A stretch of 64,000 nucleotides of DNA, from NCBI RefSeq assembly GCF_016863195.1, contig NZ_BOOK01000016.1, positions 238,925 through 302,924 on the forward strand. Reading direction: 5' to 3'. The stretch's first letter is position 1. Every line of letters begins with the position of its first letter. Positions 43,410 through 51,630 of the stretch are shown here, piece by piece. The position numbers were made by a program, and so were the translations under genes. The notes beneath the pieces were generated by a model. The model did not search any database and had not been told where the DNA came from. It worked only from the letters and a program-made list of their open reading frames with translations. Origin of the DNA: Paraplanobispora takensis. Lineage in GTDB: Bacteria; Actinomycetota; Actinomycetes; Streptosporangiales; Streptosporangiaceae.

Positions 43410-43440
43410 TTGACCTCAAGCGCACTTGAGGTTGCAAAGT
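43410..43440 (+). promoter_or_regulatory. SoxR-box promoter of FMN reductase gene
   Basis: CCTCAAG-CGCA-CTTGAGG (43414-43431) is a perfect dyad that matches the E. coli SoxR box (CCTCAAGTTAACTTGAGG) at 15 of 18 bases. It lies between TTGACC (43410-43415, -35) and CAAAGT (43435-43440, -10) with a 19-bp spacer, the over-long spacing typical of MerR-family activation. In Streptomyces coelicolor an NADPH-dependent FMN reductase gene is one of the SoxR targets. The promoter drives such a gene here, 37 bp downstream. Confidence 0.85.
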
Positions 43441-43476
43441 GACGGGCGGACCGCCGTACCGCGCCAGGAGAACGCC

Positions 43477-44049
43477 ATGCTCGACGTCGCCGTCATCACC
43501 GCCACCAGCCCCGAGGGTCGTTCCGGGGCGAACGTGAGCCGGTGGTTCCTCGGTCGGGCGGGACGGCGCGAGGACCTGCGCCTGGACCTCGTCGACCTCA
43601 ACCGGATCCCGCTGCCGCCCTTCCACCCCGGGCGCCCGCCCTCGGGGACCGACGGGGCCACCCGCGCCCTGGCCGCCCGCGTCGGCGCCGCCGACGCCTT
43701 CGTGGTGATCACCCCGGAGTACAACCACGCCTATCCGGCCGTGCTGAAGCTGGCCGTCGACGCCGTCCGCGAGGAGTGGGCCGCCAAGGCGGTGGGGTTC
43801 GTCTCGTACGGCGGGCAGTCCGGGGGCCTGCGCGCCGTGGAACAGCTCCGGCTCGTCTTCGCCGAGCTGCACGTGGTCTCGGTGCGCGACACCGTGAGCT
43901 TCCACCGGGTGGAGAGGCAGTTCGACGAGGCGGGCGAGCCGGTCGACCCCGCCGGCGTCGACGGCGCGGCCAAGGTGCTGCTCGACCAGCTGATCTGGTG
44001 GGGGACCGCGCTGCGGGAGGCCCGCGCCGCGCGGCCGTACACCGTCTGA
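43477..44049 (+). CDS. NADPH-dependent FMN reductase
   Basis: ATG 43477 (AGGAG at six bases); 190 residues. Flavodoxin-like fold of the NADPH-dependent FMN reductase family: a phosphate-binding loop after VAVITATSPEGRSG, the PEYNHAYPAVLKLAVDAV region (conserved PEYN), and FVSYGGQSGGLRAVEQLR. It probably reduces FMN or quinones. The SoxR box upstream implies induction by redox-cycling compounds such as phenazines or coloured polyketides. No soxR gene is in the window. Confidence 0.92.
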   Translation: MLDVAVITATSPEGRSGANVSRWFLGRAGRREDLRLDLVDLNRIPLPPFHPGRPPSGTDGATRALAARVGAADAFVVITPEYNHAYPAVLKLAVDAVREEWAAKAVGFVSYGGQSGGLRAVEQLRLVFAELHVVSVRDTVSFHRVERQFDEAGEPVDPAGVDGAAKVLLDQLIWWGTALREARAARPYTV

Positions 44050-44126
44050 GCGACCGTGACCGCGTCACGGGGAGGGGCCGTGTGCTCACGGGGAGGGCCG
44101 GGGCGTGGAGAAAAACGCGACAGGGG

Positions 44127-44148
44127 AGGATATAGCGCAGATCTATCC
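44127..44148 (+). promoter_or_regulatory. Possible operator before ABC exporter
   Basis: AGGATA and TATCCT, 11 bases apart, form an inverted repeat (44127-44132 and 44143-44148) just upstream of the ABC exporter GTG. The stretch is AT-rich compared with its surroundings. It could be an operator. The evidence is the symmetry only. Confidence 0.3.
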
Positions 44149-44163
44149 TGATTTGGGGGATTT

Positions 44164-45924
44164 GTGGTCGGCGCTCTCGATCATCGCTACCGGGGTGAGC
44201 ACCCCGTCCGTACACTCGCCTACCTCTTCGCGGAGGAACGCCTCAAGCTCCTCGTGGCGGTCTTCGCCTTCATCGTCAAGCACAGCCCCATCTGGGTCCT
44301 GCCGTTCGTCACCGCCAACATCATCGACGTGGTGCAGAGCCGCCAGGGCATCGTGGTCCTGTGGGTCAACACGGCGGTGCTGCTGGCCCTGCTCCTGCTG
44401 AACTATCCCCTCCACCTGCTCTACGTCCGCTGCCTGCACGGCGCCATCCGGCGGGTCGGCACGGCCCTGCGCTCGGCGCTCTGCCGCCGCATGCAGCACC
44501 TGTCCATCGGCTACCACTCCCGGGTCAGCGCCGCCGTACTGCAGACCAAGGTCGTCCGCGACGTCGAGAACATCGAGCAGACCACCCAGCAGACGAGCGA
44601 CATGGGACTGTCGGCGCTGACCACGCTGGCCGGCGGCCTGGTGATGGTCGCCTTCCGGGTGCCCGTGGCGATCCCGGTCTTCCTGGTGGTCGTGCCCGCC
44701 GCCGCGTACCTCGTCATCAGGCTCCGCACCCGCATGCGCGAGGACAACGAGAGCTTCCGCCGCGAGGTCGAGAAGATGTCCGCCCGGGTCAGCGAGATGA
44801 CCACGCTGATCCCCATCACCCGGGCGCACGGCCTGGAGCGCGACGCGCTGCACCGGGTGGACGGCACCCTGACCAGCGTGCTGCGCAAGGGGCTCCGGCT
44901 CGACCTGCTCAACGGCAGCTTCGGCGCGCTGGCCTGGATCCTGCTCAACGCGCTCGGCGCCGCGGTCCTGGCCGGCTCGGCGCTCGTGGCCTACTACCAG
45001 GTGATCCCGGTCAACGTCGGGGACGTGGTCATGCTGAGCACCTTCTTCCCGATCCTCACCTCGGCGGTGACCTCGCTGCTCAGCCTGACCCCGGTGGTCA
45101 ACAAGGGGCTGGCCTCGGTGCGCTCGGTCGGCGAGGTGCTCCAGGCGCCCGACCTGGAGCACAACGCGGGCAAGACCGAGGTGACGTCCGTGCGCGGGGA
45201 GGTGGAGTTCCGCGACGTCGTGTTCGGCTACGGCGAGCCGGGACAGGCTCCGGCGGTGAAGGACTTCACGCTGAAGGTGGCCTCCGGGGAGACGATCGCC
45301 CTGGTCGGCCCGTCGGGGGCGGGCAAGTCGACGGTGCTCGGGCTGGTCATCGGCTTCCTGCGGCCCACCTCGGGCGCGATCCTGCTCGACGGCCAGGACA
45401 TGGAGACGCTGGACCTGCGCACCTACCGCAGGTTCCTGTCGATCGTGCCCCAGGAGTCCATCCTGTTCGAGGGCAGCATCCGGGAGAACGTCACCTACGG
45501 CCTGAAGGACGTCTGCGAGGAGCGGGTACGGCGGGCGCTGGAGGACGCCAACGCGATGGAGTTCATCGACCGGCTGCCCGACGGGCTCGACACGGTCGTC
45601 GGCGAGCGGGGCGCCCGCCTGTCCGGCGGCCAGCGGCAGCGCCTGGCCATCGCCCGCGCGCTGATCCGCGACCCGCGCGTGCTGATCCTGGACGAGGCGA
45701 CCTCCGCGCTGGACACCCGGTCCGAGGCCCTGATCCAGCAGGCGCTGGCCCGCCTGGTGGCCGGGCGCACGGTCTTCGTGGTCGCCCACCGGCTCTCCAC
45801 CATCCGCGGCGCCGACCGCATCGTGGTGATGCGGGACGGCGGGATCGAGGAGGTGGGCGGCCACGATGAGCTGATGCGCGTGCGCGGCTTCTACGCCGGG
45901 CTTCAGGGCGCGCAGCTCGCTTGA
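44164..45924 (+). CDS. ABC transporter, fused permease and ATPase
   Basis: The 586-residue half-transporter starts at GTG 44164 (GGGGGA before it). About six membrane helices fill residues 35-315, and the nucleotide-binding domain (about 345-580) has Walker [15 protein letters not shown], the Q-loop in [10 protein letters not shown], signature [16 protein letters not shown] and Walker [14 protein letters not shown]-loop VAHRLSTI. It matches exporters of the multidrug/lipid (MsbA-like) type, which work as homodimers or with a partner; no partner gene is adjacent. It is followed 47 bp later by the glucokinase gene. Confidence 0.92.
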   Translation: MVGALDHRYRGEHPVRTLAYLFAEERLKLLVAVFAFIVKHSPIWVLPFVTANIIDVVQSRQGIVVLWVNTAVLLALLLLNYPLHLLYVRCLHGAIRRVGTALRSALCRRMQHLSIGYHSRVSAAVLQTKVVRDVENIEQTTQQTSDMGLSALTTLAGGLVMVAFRVPVAIPVFLVVVPAAAYLVIRLRTRMREDNESFRREVEKMSARVSEMTTLIPITRAHGLERDALHRVDGTLTSVLRKGLRLDLLNGSFGALAWILLNALGAAVLAGSALVAYYQVIPVNVGDVVMLSTFFPILTSAVTSLLSLTPVVNKGLASVRSVGEVLQAPDLEHNAGKTEVTSVRGEVEFRDVVFGYGEPGQAPAVKDFTLKVASGETIALVGPSGAGKSTVLGLVIGFLRPTSGAILLDGQDMETLDLRTYRRFLSIVPQESILFEGSIRENVTYGLKDVCEERVRRALEDANAMEFIDRLPDGLDTVVGERGARLSGGQRQRLAIARALIRDPRVLILDEATSALDTRSEALIQQALARLVAGRTVFVVAHRLSTIRGADRIVVMRDGGIEEVGGHDELMRVRGFYAGLQGAQLA

Positions 45925-45971
45925 TAATTGTCCCCTTTGTTCCGGGGTAGGGGGTCGTGAAGGAGGACACC

Positions 45972-46706
45972 ATGCGAGCACTGGGAATCGACATCGGAGG
46001 ATCGGGGATCAAGGGCGCCCCGGTGGATCTGGAGAAGGGTGAGCTGGCCGAGGAACGGCTGCGGATTCCCACCCCTTCCCCCGCCACGCCCGAAGCGGTC
46101 GCCGAGGTGGTGGGCCGGATCGTGGAGCACTTCTCATGGGAGGGCCCGGTCGGGGTCACCTTCCCCGGAGTGGTGCTGGACGGCATCACCATGACGGCGG
46201 CCAACATGAACCAGGGCTGGGTGGGGGTGGACGCGCGCGGCCTGTTCTCCGAGGCCACGGGCCGGCCCGTCGTGGTGCTCAACGACGCCGACGCGGCCGG
46301 ACTCGCCGAGGTGGCCGCCGGGGCCGGCAAGGGCGAGGCCGGGGTGGTGCTGATGCTGACCTTCGGCACCGGGATCGGGAGCGCCCTGTTCGTCGACGGC
46401 CGCCTGGTGCCCAACACCGAGCTCGGCCACCTGGAGCTGCGCGGCAAGGACGCCGAGAGGCGCGCCTCCGACGCCGCGCGCGAGCACCACGACCTGAGCT
46501 GGGAGGAGTGGGCCGAGCGGGTCGAGGAGTATCTCCGCCACGTCGAGATGCTGTTCTCCCCCTCGCTGATCATCATCGGCGGCGGGGTCAGCAAGAAGGC
46601 CGACAAGTTCCTGCCCCGGATCAGCGTCCGCACCCGGATCGTCCCGGCGACCCTGCGCAACGAGGCCGGGATCGTCGGGGCGGCGATGGCCGCCGCGGAC
46701 CTGTAG
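45972..46706 (+). CDS. ppgK: Polyphosphate glucokinase
   Basis: ATG 45972 (GGAGG at five bases); 244 residues, close to the usual length. The ROK/ASKHA fold shows phosphate-1 motif [24 protein letters not shown], the catalytic Asp in [14 protein letters not shown], and [20 protein letters not shown], the combination typical of actinobacterial polyphosphate glucokinases that phosphorylate glucose with polyphosphate or ATP. The zinc motif of standard ROK repressors is absent. Confidence 0.92.
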   Translation: MRALGIDIGGSGIKGAPVDLEKGELAEERLRIPTPSPATPEAVAEVVGRIVEHFSWEGPVGVTFPGVVLDGITMTAANMNQGWVGVDARGLFSEATGRPVVVLNDADAAGLAEVAAGAGKGEAGVVLMLTFGTGIGSALFVDGRLVPNTELGHLELRGKDAERRASDAAREHHDLSWEEWAERVEEYLRHVEMLFSPSLIIIGGGVSKKADKFLPRISVRTRIVPATLRNEAGIVGAAMAAADL

Positions 46707-46746
46707 GCCGCCGGACGGGATCCGCCGTCTCCGCTGTGAAGTTGTG

Positions 46747-46758
46747 CGGCATATGCCG
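46747..46758. promoter_or_regulatory. Perfect 12-bp palindrome
   Basis: CGGCATATGCCG lies in the 157-bp gap between ppgK and the surface protein gene at 46864, about 105 bp upstream of the latter. An operator is possible; no other element supports it. Confidence 0.3.
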
Positions 46759-46863
46759 GAAAGGCCGCCAAAGCTTTGACCCGGCTTTGCGGGACACGCT
46801 CTCTGGCCTGGGTAAATAGCGGAAACCAGCAAGATCCGATCGGGTGAGGGCGGGGACGGCGCT

Positions 46864-47391
46864 ATGGGGCTGACGGGTGTTCCGGGACGGTGGGCCGTGG
46901 TGGCCGGACTGACGACCGCCATGGTGGCCACGGCGTCGCCGTCCGCCGGGGCGGCCGACGACGTGACGGTCTCGCCGTCCCGGGTCGAGGCCGGGGGGAC
47001 CGCCGAGGTCACGGCCCAGGACTGCGGCGAGCCCGCGGTGGCCACCTCCGACGCGTTCCAGGCCGACGCGCAGCTCACCGGGGGCGCCGCGGGCAACCCG
47101 GCGGGGACGGCCCAGGTGGCCGGGGACGCCGAACTCGGCCGGCACGTCGTCGAGGTCTCCTGCGGGGGCAGCGACGTCACCCTCTACGGGACCTTCGAGA
47201 TCGTCGCCGCGCAGGGCCCCGACACCGGAGGCGGAGGCCTCGCCCTGGCCGGGGGAGCACAGGATCCCGGGGCGCCGTACGCGGACGGGGCCCCGGTGAT
47301 GATCGGGGGAGCCGCCGGAGTCATCGCCGCCCTCAGCGCGGCCGGCGGGTTCGCCCTGGCGCGGCGCCGCCGGGCGGCCAGGCGTGACTGA
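46864..47391 (+). CDS. Surface protein with C-terminal anchor-like end
   Basis: The 175-residue product has a Sec signal (about 1-31), a beta-rich domain (about 33-120; VTVSPSRVEAGGTAEVTAQD), a flexible Gly/Ala linker, and a C-terminal hydrophobic helix ending in a basic tail (GVIAALSAAGGFALARRRRA). This end is the layout of a sortase-sorted or tail-anchored protein, although a clear LPXTG/LAXTG motif is missing (a weak GALAGG... like stretch only). It overlaps the sortase gene by 8 bp, so the two are coupled and the sortase may act on it. Confidence 0.75.
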   Translation: MGLTGVPGRWAVVAGLTTAMVATASPSAGAADDVTVSPSRVEAGGTAEVTAQDCGEPAVATSDAFQADAQLTGGAAGNPAGTAQVAGDAELGRHVVEVSCGGSDVTLYGTFEIVAAQGPDTGGGGLALAGGAQDPGAPYADGAPVMIGGAAGVIAALSAAGGFALARRRRAARRD

Positions 47392-48139
47392 CGGCCGGAC
47401 GGCCGTCCGGCACGGGGAGGCGGCCGGCCGCCGGGCGGGCTCCGGGCGCGGTGTCCCGGTGCTGAGGATGCTGGCGGCTCTGGTGGCGGTGGTCCCGTTG
47501 GTCGCGGGGTGCAGGCTGGAGACGGGTGAGGAGGCCGACCCGGTGATGGCCGGGTCCCTGCCGATCGCGGCTCCCACGCAGCCGAAGGCGCGGGCGGCGG
47601 GCACGTCCGCGGGGAGGAAGAAGGCGGCCTGGCCGGCCCCGCTGGCCGGATGGCCCGGTCCGGCGCGACCGCTGGCGGTCGTGGTGCCGCGGGCCGGGGT
47701 GAACGCCGCCGTCACCGAGATCGGCTCCACCTCCGGCGGCGTCCTGCAGGCGCCGCCGCTCTCGCAGGCCGAGCTGGCGGGCTGGGACCGGTACGGCCCC
47801 GCGCCGGGCGACCCGGGACCGGCGGTCATCGTCGGGCACCTCGACACCAGGACCGGGCCCGCGGTGTTCGCCCGGCTGCCGAAGGTGGTGCGGGGCGACG
47901 CCGTGGCCGTGATCCGCGAGGACGGGACGGTCGTGGTCTTCCGGGTGACCGCCACCGAGCGGGCCCGCAAGACCGCCTTCCCGGTCGGCAAGGTCTACCG
48001 GGTCCGGCCGCACCCGACGATCAGGCTGGTGACCTGCGGAGGCCGCTACGACCACGACCGCGACTCCTACGAGGACAACCTGATCGTCTACGGCGACTTC
48101 GCCGCCTGGTACCGGCTGTCGGACTTCCCCCGCGGCTGA
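47384..48139 (+). CDS. Class F-type sortase
   Basis: The GTG at 47384 overlaps the previous stop. 251 residues: signal/anchor helix (about 28-45), possible lipobox (AVVPLVAGC), linker, and a sortase beta-barrel with catalytic His in VIVGHLDT, Cys in RLVTCGGRYD and Arg close to the end of the barrel region (DHDRDSYEDNLIVYGD). This fits the class F sortases of actinobacteria, which attach proteins to peptidoglycan. Its gene partner upstream is the likely substrate or accessory. The 48169 tandem repeat lies downstream. Confidence 0.92.
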   Translation: MTDGRTAVRHGEAAGRRAGSGRGVPVLRMLAALVAVVPLVAGCRLETGEEADPVMAGSLPIAAPTQPKARAAGTSAGRKKAAWPAPLAGWPGPARPLAVVVPRAGVNAAVTEIGSTSGGVLQAPPLSQAELAGWDRYGPAPGDPGPAVIVGHLDTRTGPAVFARLPKVVRGDAVAVIREDGTVVVFRVTATERARKTAFPVGKVYRVRPHPTIRLVTCGGRYDHDRDSYEDNLIVYGDFAAWYRLSDFPRG

Positions 48140-48168
48140 CTCCCCCCGCGGTTGACGTCCCCCTCTCC

Positions 48169-48230
48169 GCGTCCGCTCTTCCCCGCGTCCGCCCTTCCCC
48201 GCGTCCGCCCTTCCCCGCGCCCGCTCTCCC
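48169..48230 (+). repeat. 16-bp tandem repeat
   Basis: Units GCGTCCGCTCTTCCCC, GCGTCCGCCCTTCCCC (48185-48200) and GCGTCCGCCCTTCCCC (48201-48216) run in tandem, followed by a degenerate fourth. The second and third are identical. The array fills most of the 216-bp gap between the sortase and the racemase gene. Confidence 0.8.
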
Positions 48231-48355
48231 GCCCCGCGCCCGCCGGCGACGGCCGCGCCGGGTGGACAGGCCGCGGCGTGCCGGGATATCACGGTGATCG
48301 GAGTGACACGACACCGCCGCGTCTCCCCGGTGCCGCGGTTCCAGGACGGGCGAGC

Positions 48356-49375
48356 ATGAGCATCCGCGAGATTTCGACCACCGACTATCACACCGCGGGC
48401 GAGCCGTTCCGGATCGTCAGCGATCCGCCGGTCGCCATCGAGGGCGAGACGGTGGCGGACAAGCGCATGTTCGCGATCGGCGACCCGCACGTCGACGGGC
48501 TCCGCCGGCTGCTGTGCTTCGAGCCGCGCGGCCACGCGGACATGTACGGCGGGTTCCTCACCGCGCCCGACGACGACGGCGCGCACCTGGGCGTCCTGTT
48601 CTGGCACAAGGACGGCTTCTCCACGGCGTGCGGCCACGGGACCATCGCGCTGGGCGTGTGGGCCGTGCACAGCGGCCTCGTGGAGCCCGACCCGTCGGGG
48701 GTCACGGAGGTGCGCGTCGACGTGCCCTCCGGACGGGTGACCGCGCGGGTGCACACCAGCGGGCGGCGGGTCGTCGAGGTGGATTTCGTCAGCGTTCCCA
48801 GCTACCGCCTGCACGAGAAGGTCGAGGTGCCGACCTCGCGCGGCGAGGTCGTCGTCGACGTCGCCTTCGGCGGCGCGACGTACGCGCATCTGGACGCGTC
48901 GGGCATCGGTCTCGCGGTCGTCCCGGAGAACTACACCGAGCTGATCGCCGTCGGCCGGGAGGTCAAGCGGCTGCTCGACGGCACGCCGTACGCCGCGCAC
49001 CCCCTCGACGACCGGCTCGGCGGCGTCTACGGCACCATCCTGTTCGAGGATCTCGGCACCGACGAGGCGGGGAACGTCCACCAGCGCAACGTCACCGTCT
49101 TCGCCGACGGCGAGGTCGACCGCTCGCCCTGCGGCTCGGGCACCTGCTCGCGGGTGGCCGTCCTGGCCGCGGACGGCGTGCTCCGGCCCGGGCGGCGGCT
49201 CGTCCACGACTCCATCGTGGGCACCCGCTTCCACGCGCGGGTCGCGGGCGAGCTGCCGGTCGCCGGTCGCCGGGCCTTCGTCCCGGAGGTCACCGGCATG
49301 GCGTTCCGGACCGGCCGGCACACCTTCGAGATCGACTCCGACGACCCCCTCGGGGAAGGATTCGTGCTGCGGTGA
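48356..49375 (+). CDS. Proline racemase-family enzyme (hydroxyproline epimerase type)
   Basis: ATG 48356, 339 residues. Both catalytic cysteines are present: Cys92 in GFSTACGHGTIAL and Cys259 in DRSPCGSGTCSR. Dehydratase members (trans-3-hydroxyproline) lack the second or first Cys, so racemase/epimerase activity on proline or 4-hydroxyproline is expected. The start of the next gene overlaps the stop (GTGA), an ornithine cyclodeaminase-family reductase, which fits hydroxyproline breakdown. No transporter or deaminase of the pathway is in the window. Confidence 0.9.
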   Translation: MSIREISTTDYHTAGEPFRIVSDPPVAIEGETVADKRMFAIGDPHVDGLRRLLCFEPRGHADMYGGFLTAPDDDGAHLGVLFWHKDGFSTACGHGTIALGVWAVHSGLVEPDPSGVTEVRVDVPSGRVTARVHTSGRRVVEVDFVSVPSYRLHEKVEVPTSRGEVVVDVAFGGATYAHLDASGIGLAVVPENYTELIAVGREVKRLLDGTPYAAHPLDDRLGGVYGTILFEDLGTDEAGNVHQRNVTVFADGEVDRSPCGSGTCSRVAVLAADGVLRPGRRLVHDSIVGTRFHARVAGELPVAGRRAFVPEVTGMAFRTGRHTFEIDSDDPLGEGFVLR

Positions 49376-50328
49376 CCCACGCGCCCCCGCCGTACCTCGG
49401 CCCCGAGCAGATCACCGCCCTGCTGTCACCGCGCGAGGCGGTCGAGGCCGTCGAGGCGGCGTTGCGGGACGGGTTCGACCCCGCCGGCGATCCCGCGCGG
49501 AGCCGGGTAGACGTCCGTCACGGGCAGTTCCTCATCATGCCCAGCGAGATCGCCGGCGGTGCCGGGGTGAAGATCGCCACTGTCGCCCCGCGCAACGGCG
49601 ATGTCGGCCTGCCGCGCATCCAGGGCCTGTACGTGCTCTTCGACGCCGTGACCCTCACGCCCAGGGCCCTGCTCGACGCCTCCGCGCTGACCGCGTTGCG
49701 CACCCCCGCCGTCTCGGTCGCGGCCGTCAGGCCCGCGCTGACGCGGGCGGCCGGGCCCGTGAGCGTCGTCGTCTTCGGCACCGGCCCCCAGGGCACGGGG
49801 CACGTCGGCACGCTGAGGTCGGTGCTGCGCGGAAGCCGGGAGATCGCGGGGGTGACGTACGTCGCGCGGCGTCCCGAGGCGTACGCCCGGCTCCGGCAGG
49901 ACGGCGTCGCGCTCGTGGGGTCCGGCGGAGGCGAGGCCGCCGACGCGCTCCGCCGCGCGGACGTGGTGGTGTGCGCCACCAGCTCCCGCGTGCCCGTCTT
50001 CGACTCGGCGCTGGTGCGCGACGACGCGGTCGTGATCGCCGTGGGCTCCCACGAGCCGGACGCCCGGGAGGTCGACGCGGCCCTGTTCCGGCGTGCGCGG
50101 GTCGTCGTCGAGGACGCCGGTACGGCGCTGCGCGAATGCGGCGACGTCGTGATGGCCGTCGAAGAGGGCGCGATCACCCCGGAATGCCTGATCACCATGC
50201 GTTCGGCCGTCTGCGGCGGTGTGGAGCTCGCCGCGGACATGCCCGTCCTGTTCAAGAGCGCGGGCATGTCCTGGGAGGACCTCGCCGTCGCCGGGGCGAT
50301 CGTCTCCCGGCTGGAGGACAACCCCTGA
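49372..50328 (+). CDS. Ornithine cyclodeaminase / mu-crystallin family reductase
   Basis: GTG 49372 overlaps the racemase stop by 4 bases; 318 residues. The Rossmann NAD(P) site is VSVVVFGTGPQGTGHVGTLRSV, and family strands GVKIATVAPRN and LMDADSA-like positions (LLDASALTALRTPAVSVAA) are present. Members coupled to hydroxyproline epimerases or dehydratases are usually delta-1-pyrroline-2-carboxylate reductases that form L-proline, so I infer that role over ornithine cyclodeamination. Confidence 0.88.
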   Translation: MTHAPPPYLGPEQITALLSPREAVEAVEAALRDGFDPAGDPARSRVDVRHGQFLIMPSEIAGGAGVKIATVAPRNGDVGLPRIQGLYVLFDAVTLTPRALLDASALTALRTPAVSVAAVRPALTRAAGPVSVVVFGTGPQGTGHVGTLRSVLRGSREIAGVTYVARRPEAYARLRQDGVALVGSGGGEAADALRRADVVVCATSSRVPVFDSALVRDDAVVIAVGSHEPDAREVDAALFRRARVVVEDAGTALRECGDVVMAVEEGAITPECLITMRSAVCGGVELAADMPVLFKSAGMSWEDLAVAGAIVSRLEDNP

Positions 50329-50386
50329 GTTCCCGGCGGTCTCCGTGTCCCGGCAGGGCCGGGAACCGCGGACGTCCCTTCGGGCG

Positions 50387-50416
50387 TTGACGTATAACCC
50401 CTATTGGGGTTATCTA
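50387..50416 (+). promoter_or_regulatory. Promoter with operator dyad in its spacer
   Basis: TTGACG (50387-50392, -35), an 18-bp spacer and TATCTA (50411-50416, -10). The spacer is almost wholly a perfect 8+8 dyad, ATAACCCC-TATT-GGGGTTAT (50394-50413). A bound repressor would block polymerase. The start codon of the Clp-N gene is 40 bp downstream. The product's N-terminal ribbon-helix-helix-like segment makes autoregulation an attractive guess. Confidence 0.8.
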
Positions 50417-50455
50417 AGGGGGCATAAGGATGTGCGGCATTCCCGGAGGTGCGAC

Positions 50456-51373
50456 ATGCCGAAGATCAACGTCTATCTGCCCGACGACCTGGCCGAGGCG
50501 GTGAAGGAGGCCGGGGTGCCGGTGTCGGCGATCTGCCAGCGGGCTCTGGAGCAGGCGGTGCGCCGGGTGACGGCCATCCGCCGCGCGGCCCTGTCCGACC
50601 TCGACGCGGCGGAGCCGACCGGAGCGCTGGCGCACTTCACGGGCCGGGCGCGCACGGTCCTGAAGCTCGCGGTGGAGCGGGCCCGGACGGACGGCGCGCC
50701 GGAGGTCGGCACCGGGCACCTGCTCGGCGGCATGCTGGCCGAGGGGAGCAACCTGGCCCTGCACGTCCTTCGCGCCGTGGAGATCGACCCGGCCCAGCTC
50801 GACCGCGAACTCGCCCGGCAGGCGTCCGAGCCCTCCGGCGGCGCCTCGGGCGAGGAGGCCTCCGCGGAGGGTGCGGCTCCCCCCGGCCGGACGGAGGCCG
50901 CAGAACGGGCGGACTCCGAGGAGCGTACGGCTCCCTCCGGGCAGGCGGGCTCCCCGGGGCAGGCGGGTCCGGGGGTGGCCGATCCGCGGCGTTTCAGCGG
51001 GGCCGCGGTCAACGCCCTGGAGCTGACCGTCACCGAGGCGACCTCCATGGGGCACAACTACATCGGCTGCGAGCACCTGCTCCTGGGCCTGGTCGCCGAG
51101 CCGGAGGGGACCGCGGGCCGGGTCCTGCGCGCGCTGGGCGCCGACTCCCGGCAGACCCGCAGGGCCGTCGCGGCGGCCCTGGCCGGCTATGTGCACCTGC
51201 GTGCCCAGACCCGGCAGGCCGCACCGCCTCAGCAGGCCGCACCGCCTCAGCAGGCCGCCCCGCAGGGCGACCCCGCCGCGATGCTGGCCGCGGTGGTCCG
51301 CCGGGAGCTGCAGCCCCTCACCCGCAGGATCGAGCGCCTGGAGGAGCGCGCCGGCGTGGCGGGCGAGGAATGA
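50456..51373 (+). CDS. Clp-N protein with ribbon-helix-helix-like head
   Basis: ATG 50456 (GGAGGT at five bases); 305 residues. Residues 1-38 (MPKINVYLPDDLAEAVKEAG, then VPVSAICQRALEQAVRR) look like a ribbon-helix-helix DNA-binding domain. Two Clp N-terminal (ClpA/ClpC double-repeat) units follow: about 55-115 (GTGHLLGGMLAEGSNLALHV) and about 180-245 (ATSMGHNYIGCEHLLLGLVA), separated by an acidic, Pro/Gly-rich linker. There is no ATPase. Such proteins may link a DNA-bound regulator to Clp protease substrate delivery. It starts a three-gene coupled operon. Confidence 0.88.
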   Translation: MPKINVYLPDDLAEAVKEAGVPVSAICQRALEQAVRRVTAIRRAALSDLDAAEPTGALAHFTGRARTVLKLAVERARTDGAPEVGTGHLLGGMLAEGSNLALHVLRAVEIDPAQLDRELARQASEPSGGASGEEASAEGAAPPGRTEAAERADSEERTAPSGQAGSPGQAGPGVADPRRFSGAAVNALELTVTEATSMGHNYIGCEHLLLGLVAEPEGTAGRVLRALGADSRQTRRAVAAALAGYVHLRAQTRQAAPPQQAAPPQQAAPQGDPAAMLAAVVRRELQPLTRRIERLEERAGVAGEE

Positions 51374-51630
51374 GCGGCGGGGGCGGTGCCGCCGTGAAGG
51401 TGCGGGACCCGGAGCCCGCGGGATCCGCACCGGGGGCGTCGGGACGGGCCGGCGCGGGAGGGCGCGGGCCGGAGGGCCCCGGGTGGGCGGGCTCAGGGGG
51501 ACACGGACCGGATTCCGGGGGCGGGCCGGGGGGATCCGGGAGGGGTCCGCACGGGGTGGTGATCATGACGGTCCGGCTGGCCGTCGTGGTCGTGATCATG
51601 GTCGCGACGGTGATCGGAGTGATCTGGTGA
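51370..51630 (+). CDS. Gly-rich single-pass membrane protein, 86 aa
   Basis: The start ATG overlaps the Clp-N stop (ATGA), and its own stop overlaps the asparaginase GTG (GTGA), so it lies fully inside a translation-coupled operon. About 60 disordered residues rich in G, P, A and S are followed by one hydrophobic helix (LAVVVVIMVATVIGVIW) at the very C-terminus, so it is tail-anchored. No family is recognised. The coupling on both sides is the main argument that it is real. Confidence 0.65.
   Translation: MSGGGGAAVKVRDPEPAGSAPGASGRAGAGGRGPEGPGWAGSGGHGPDSGGGPGGSGRGPHGVVIMTVRLAVVVVIMVATVIGVIW

Noticed and set aside
44105..44401. 98-codon frame starting upstream of the ABC exporter
   Set aside because: Most of it is another frame of the exporter gene. 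The short upstream part alone is not convincing.
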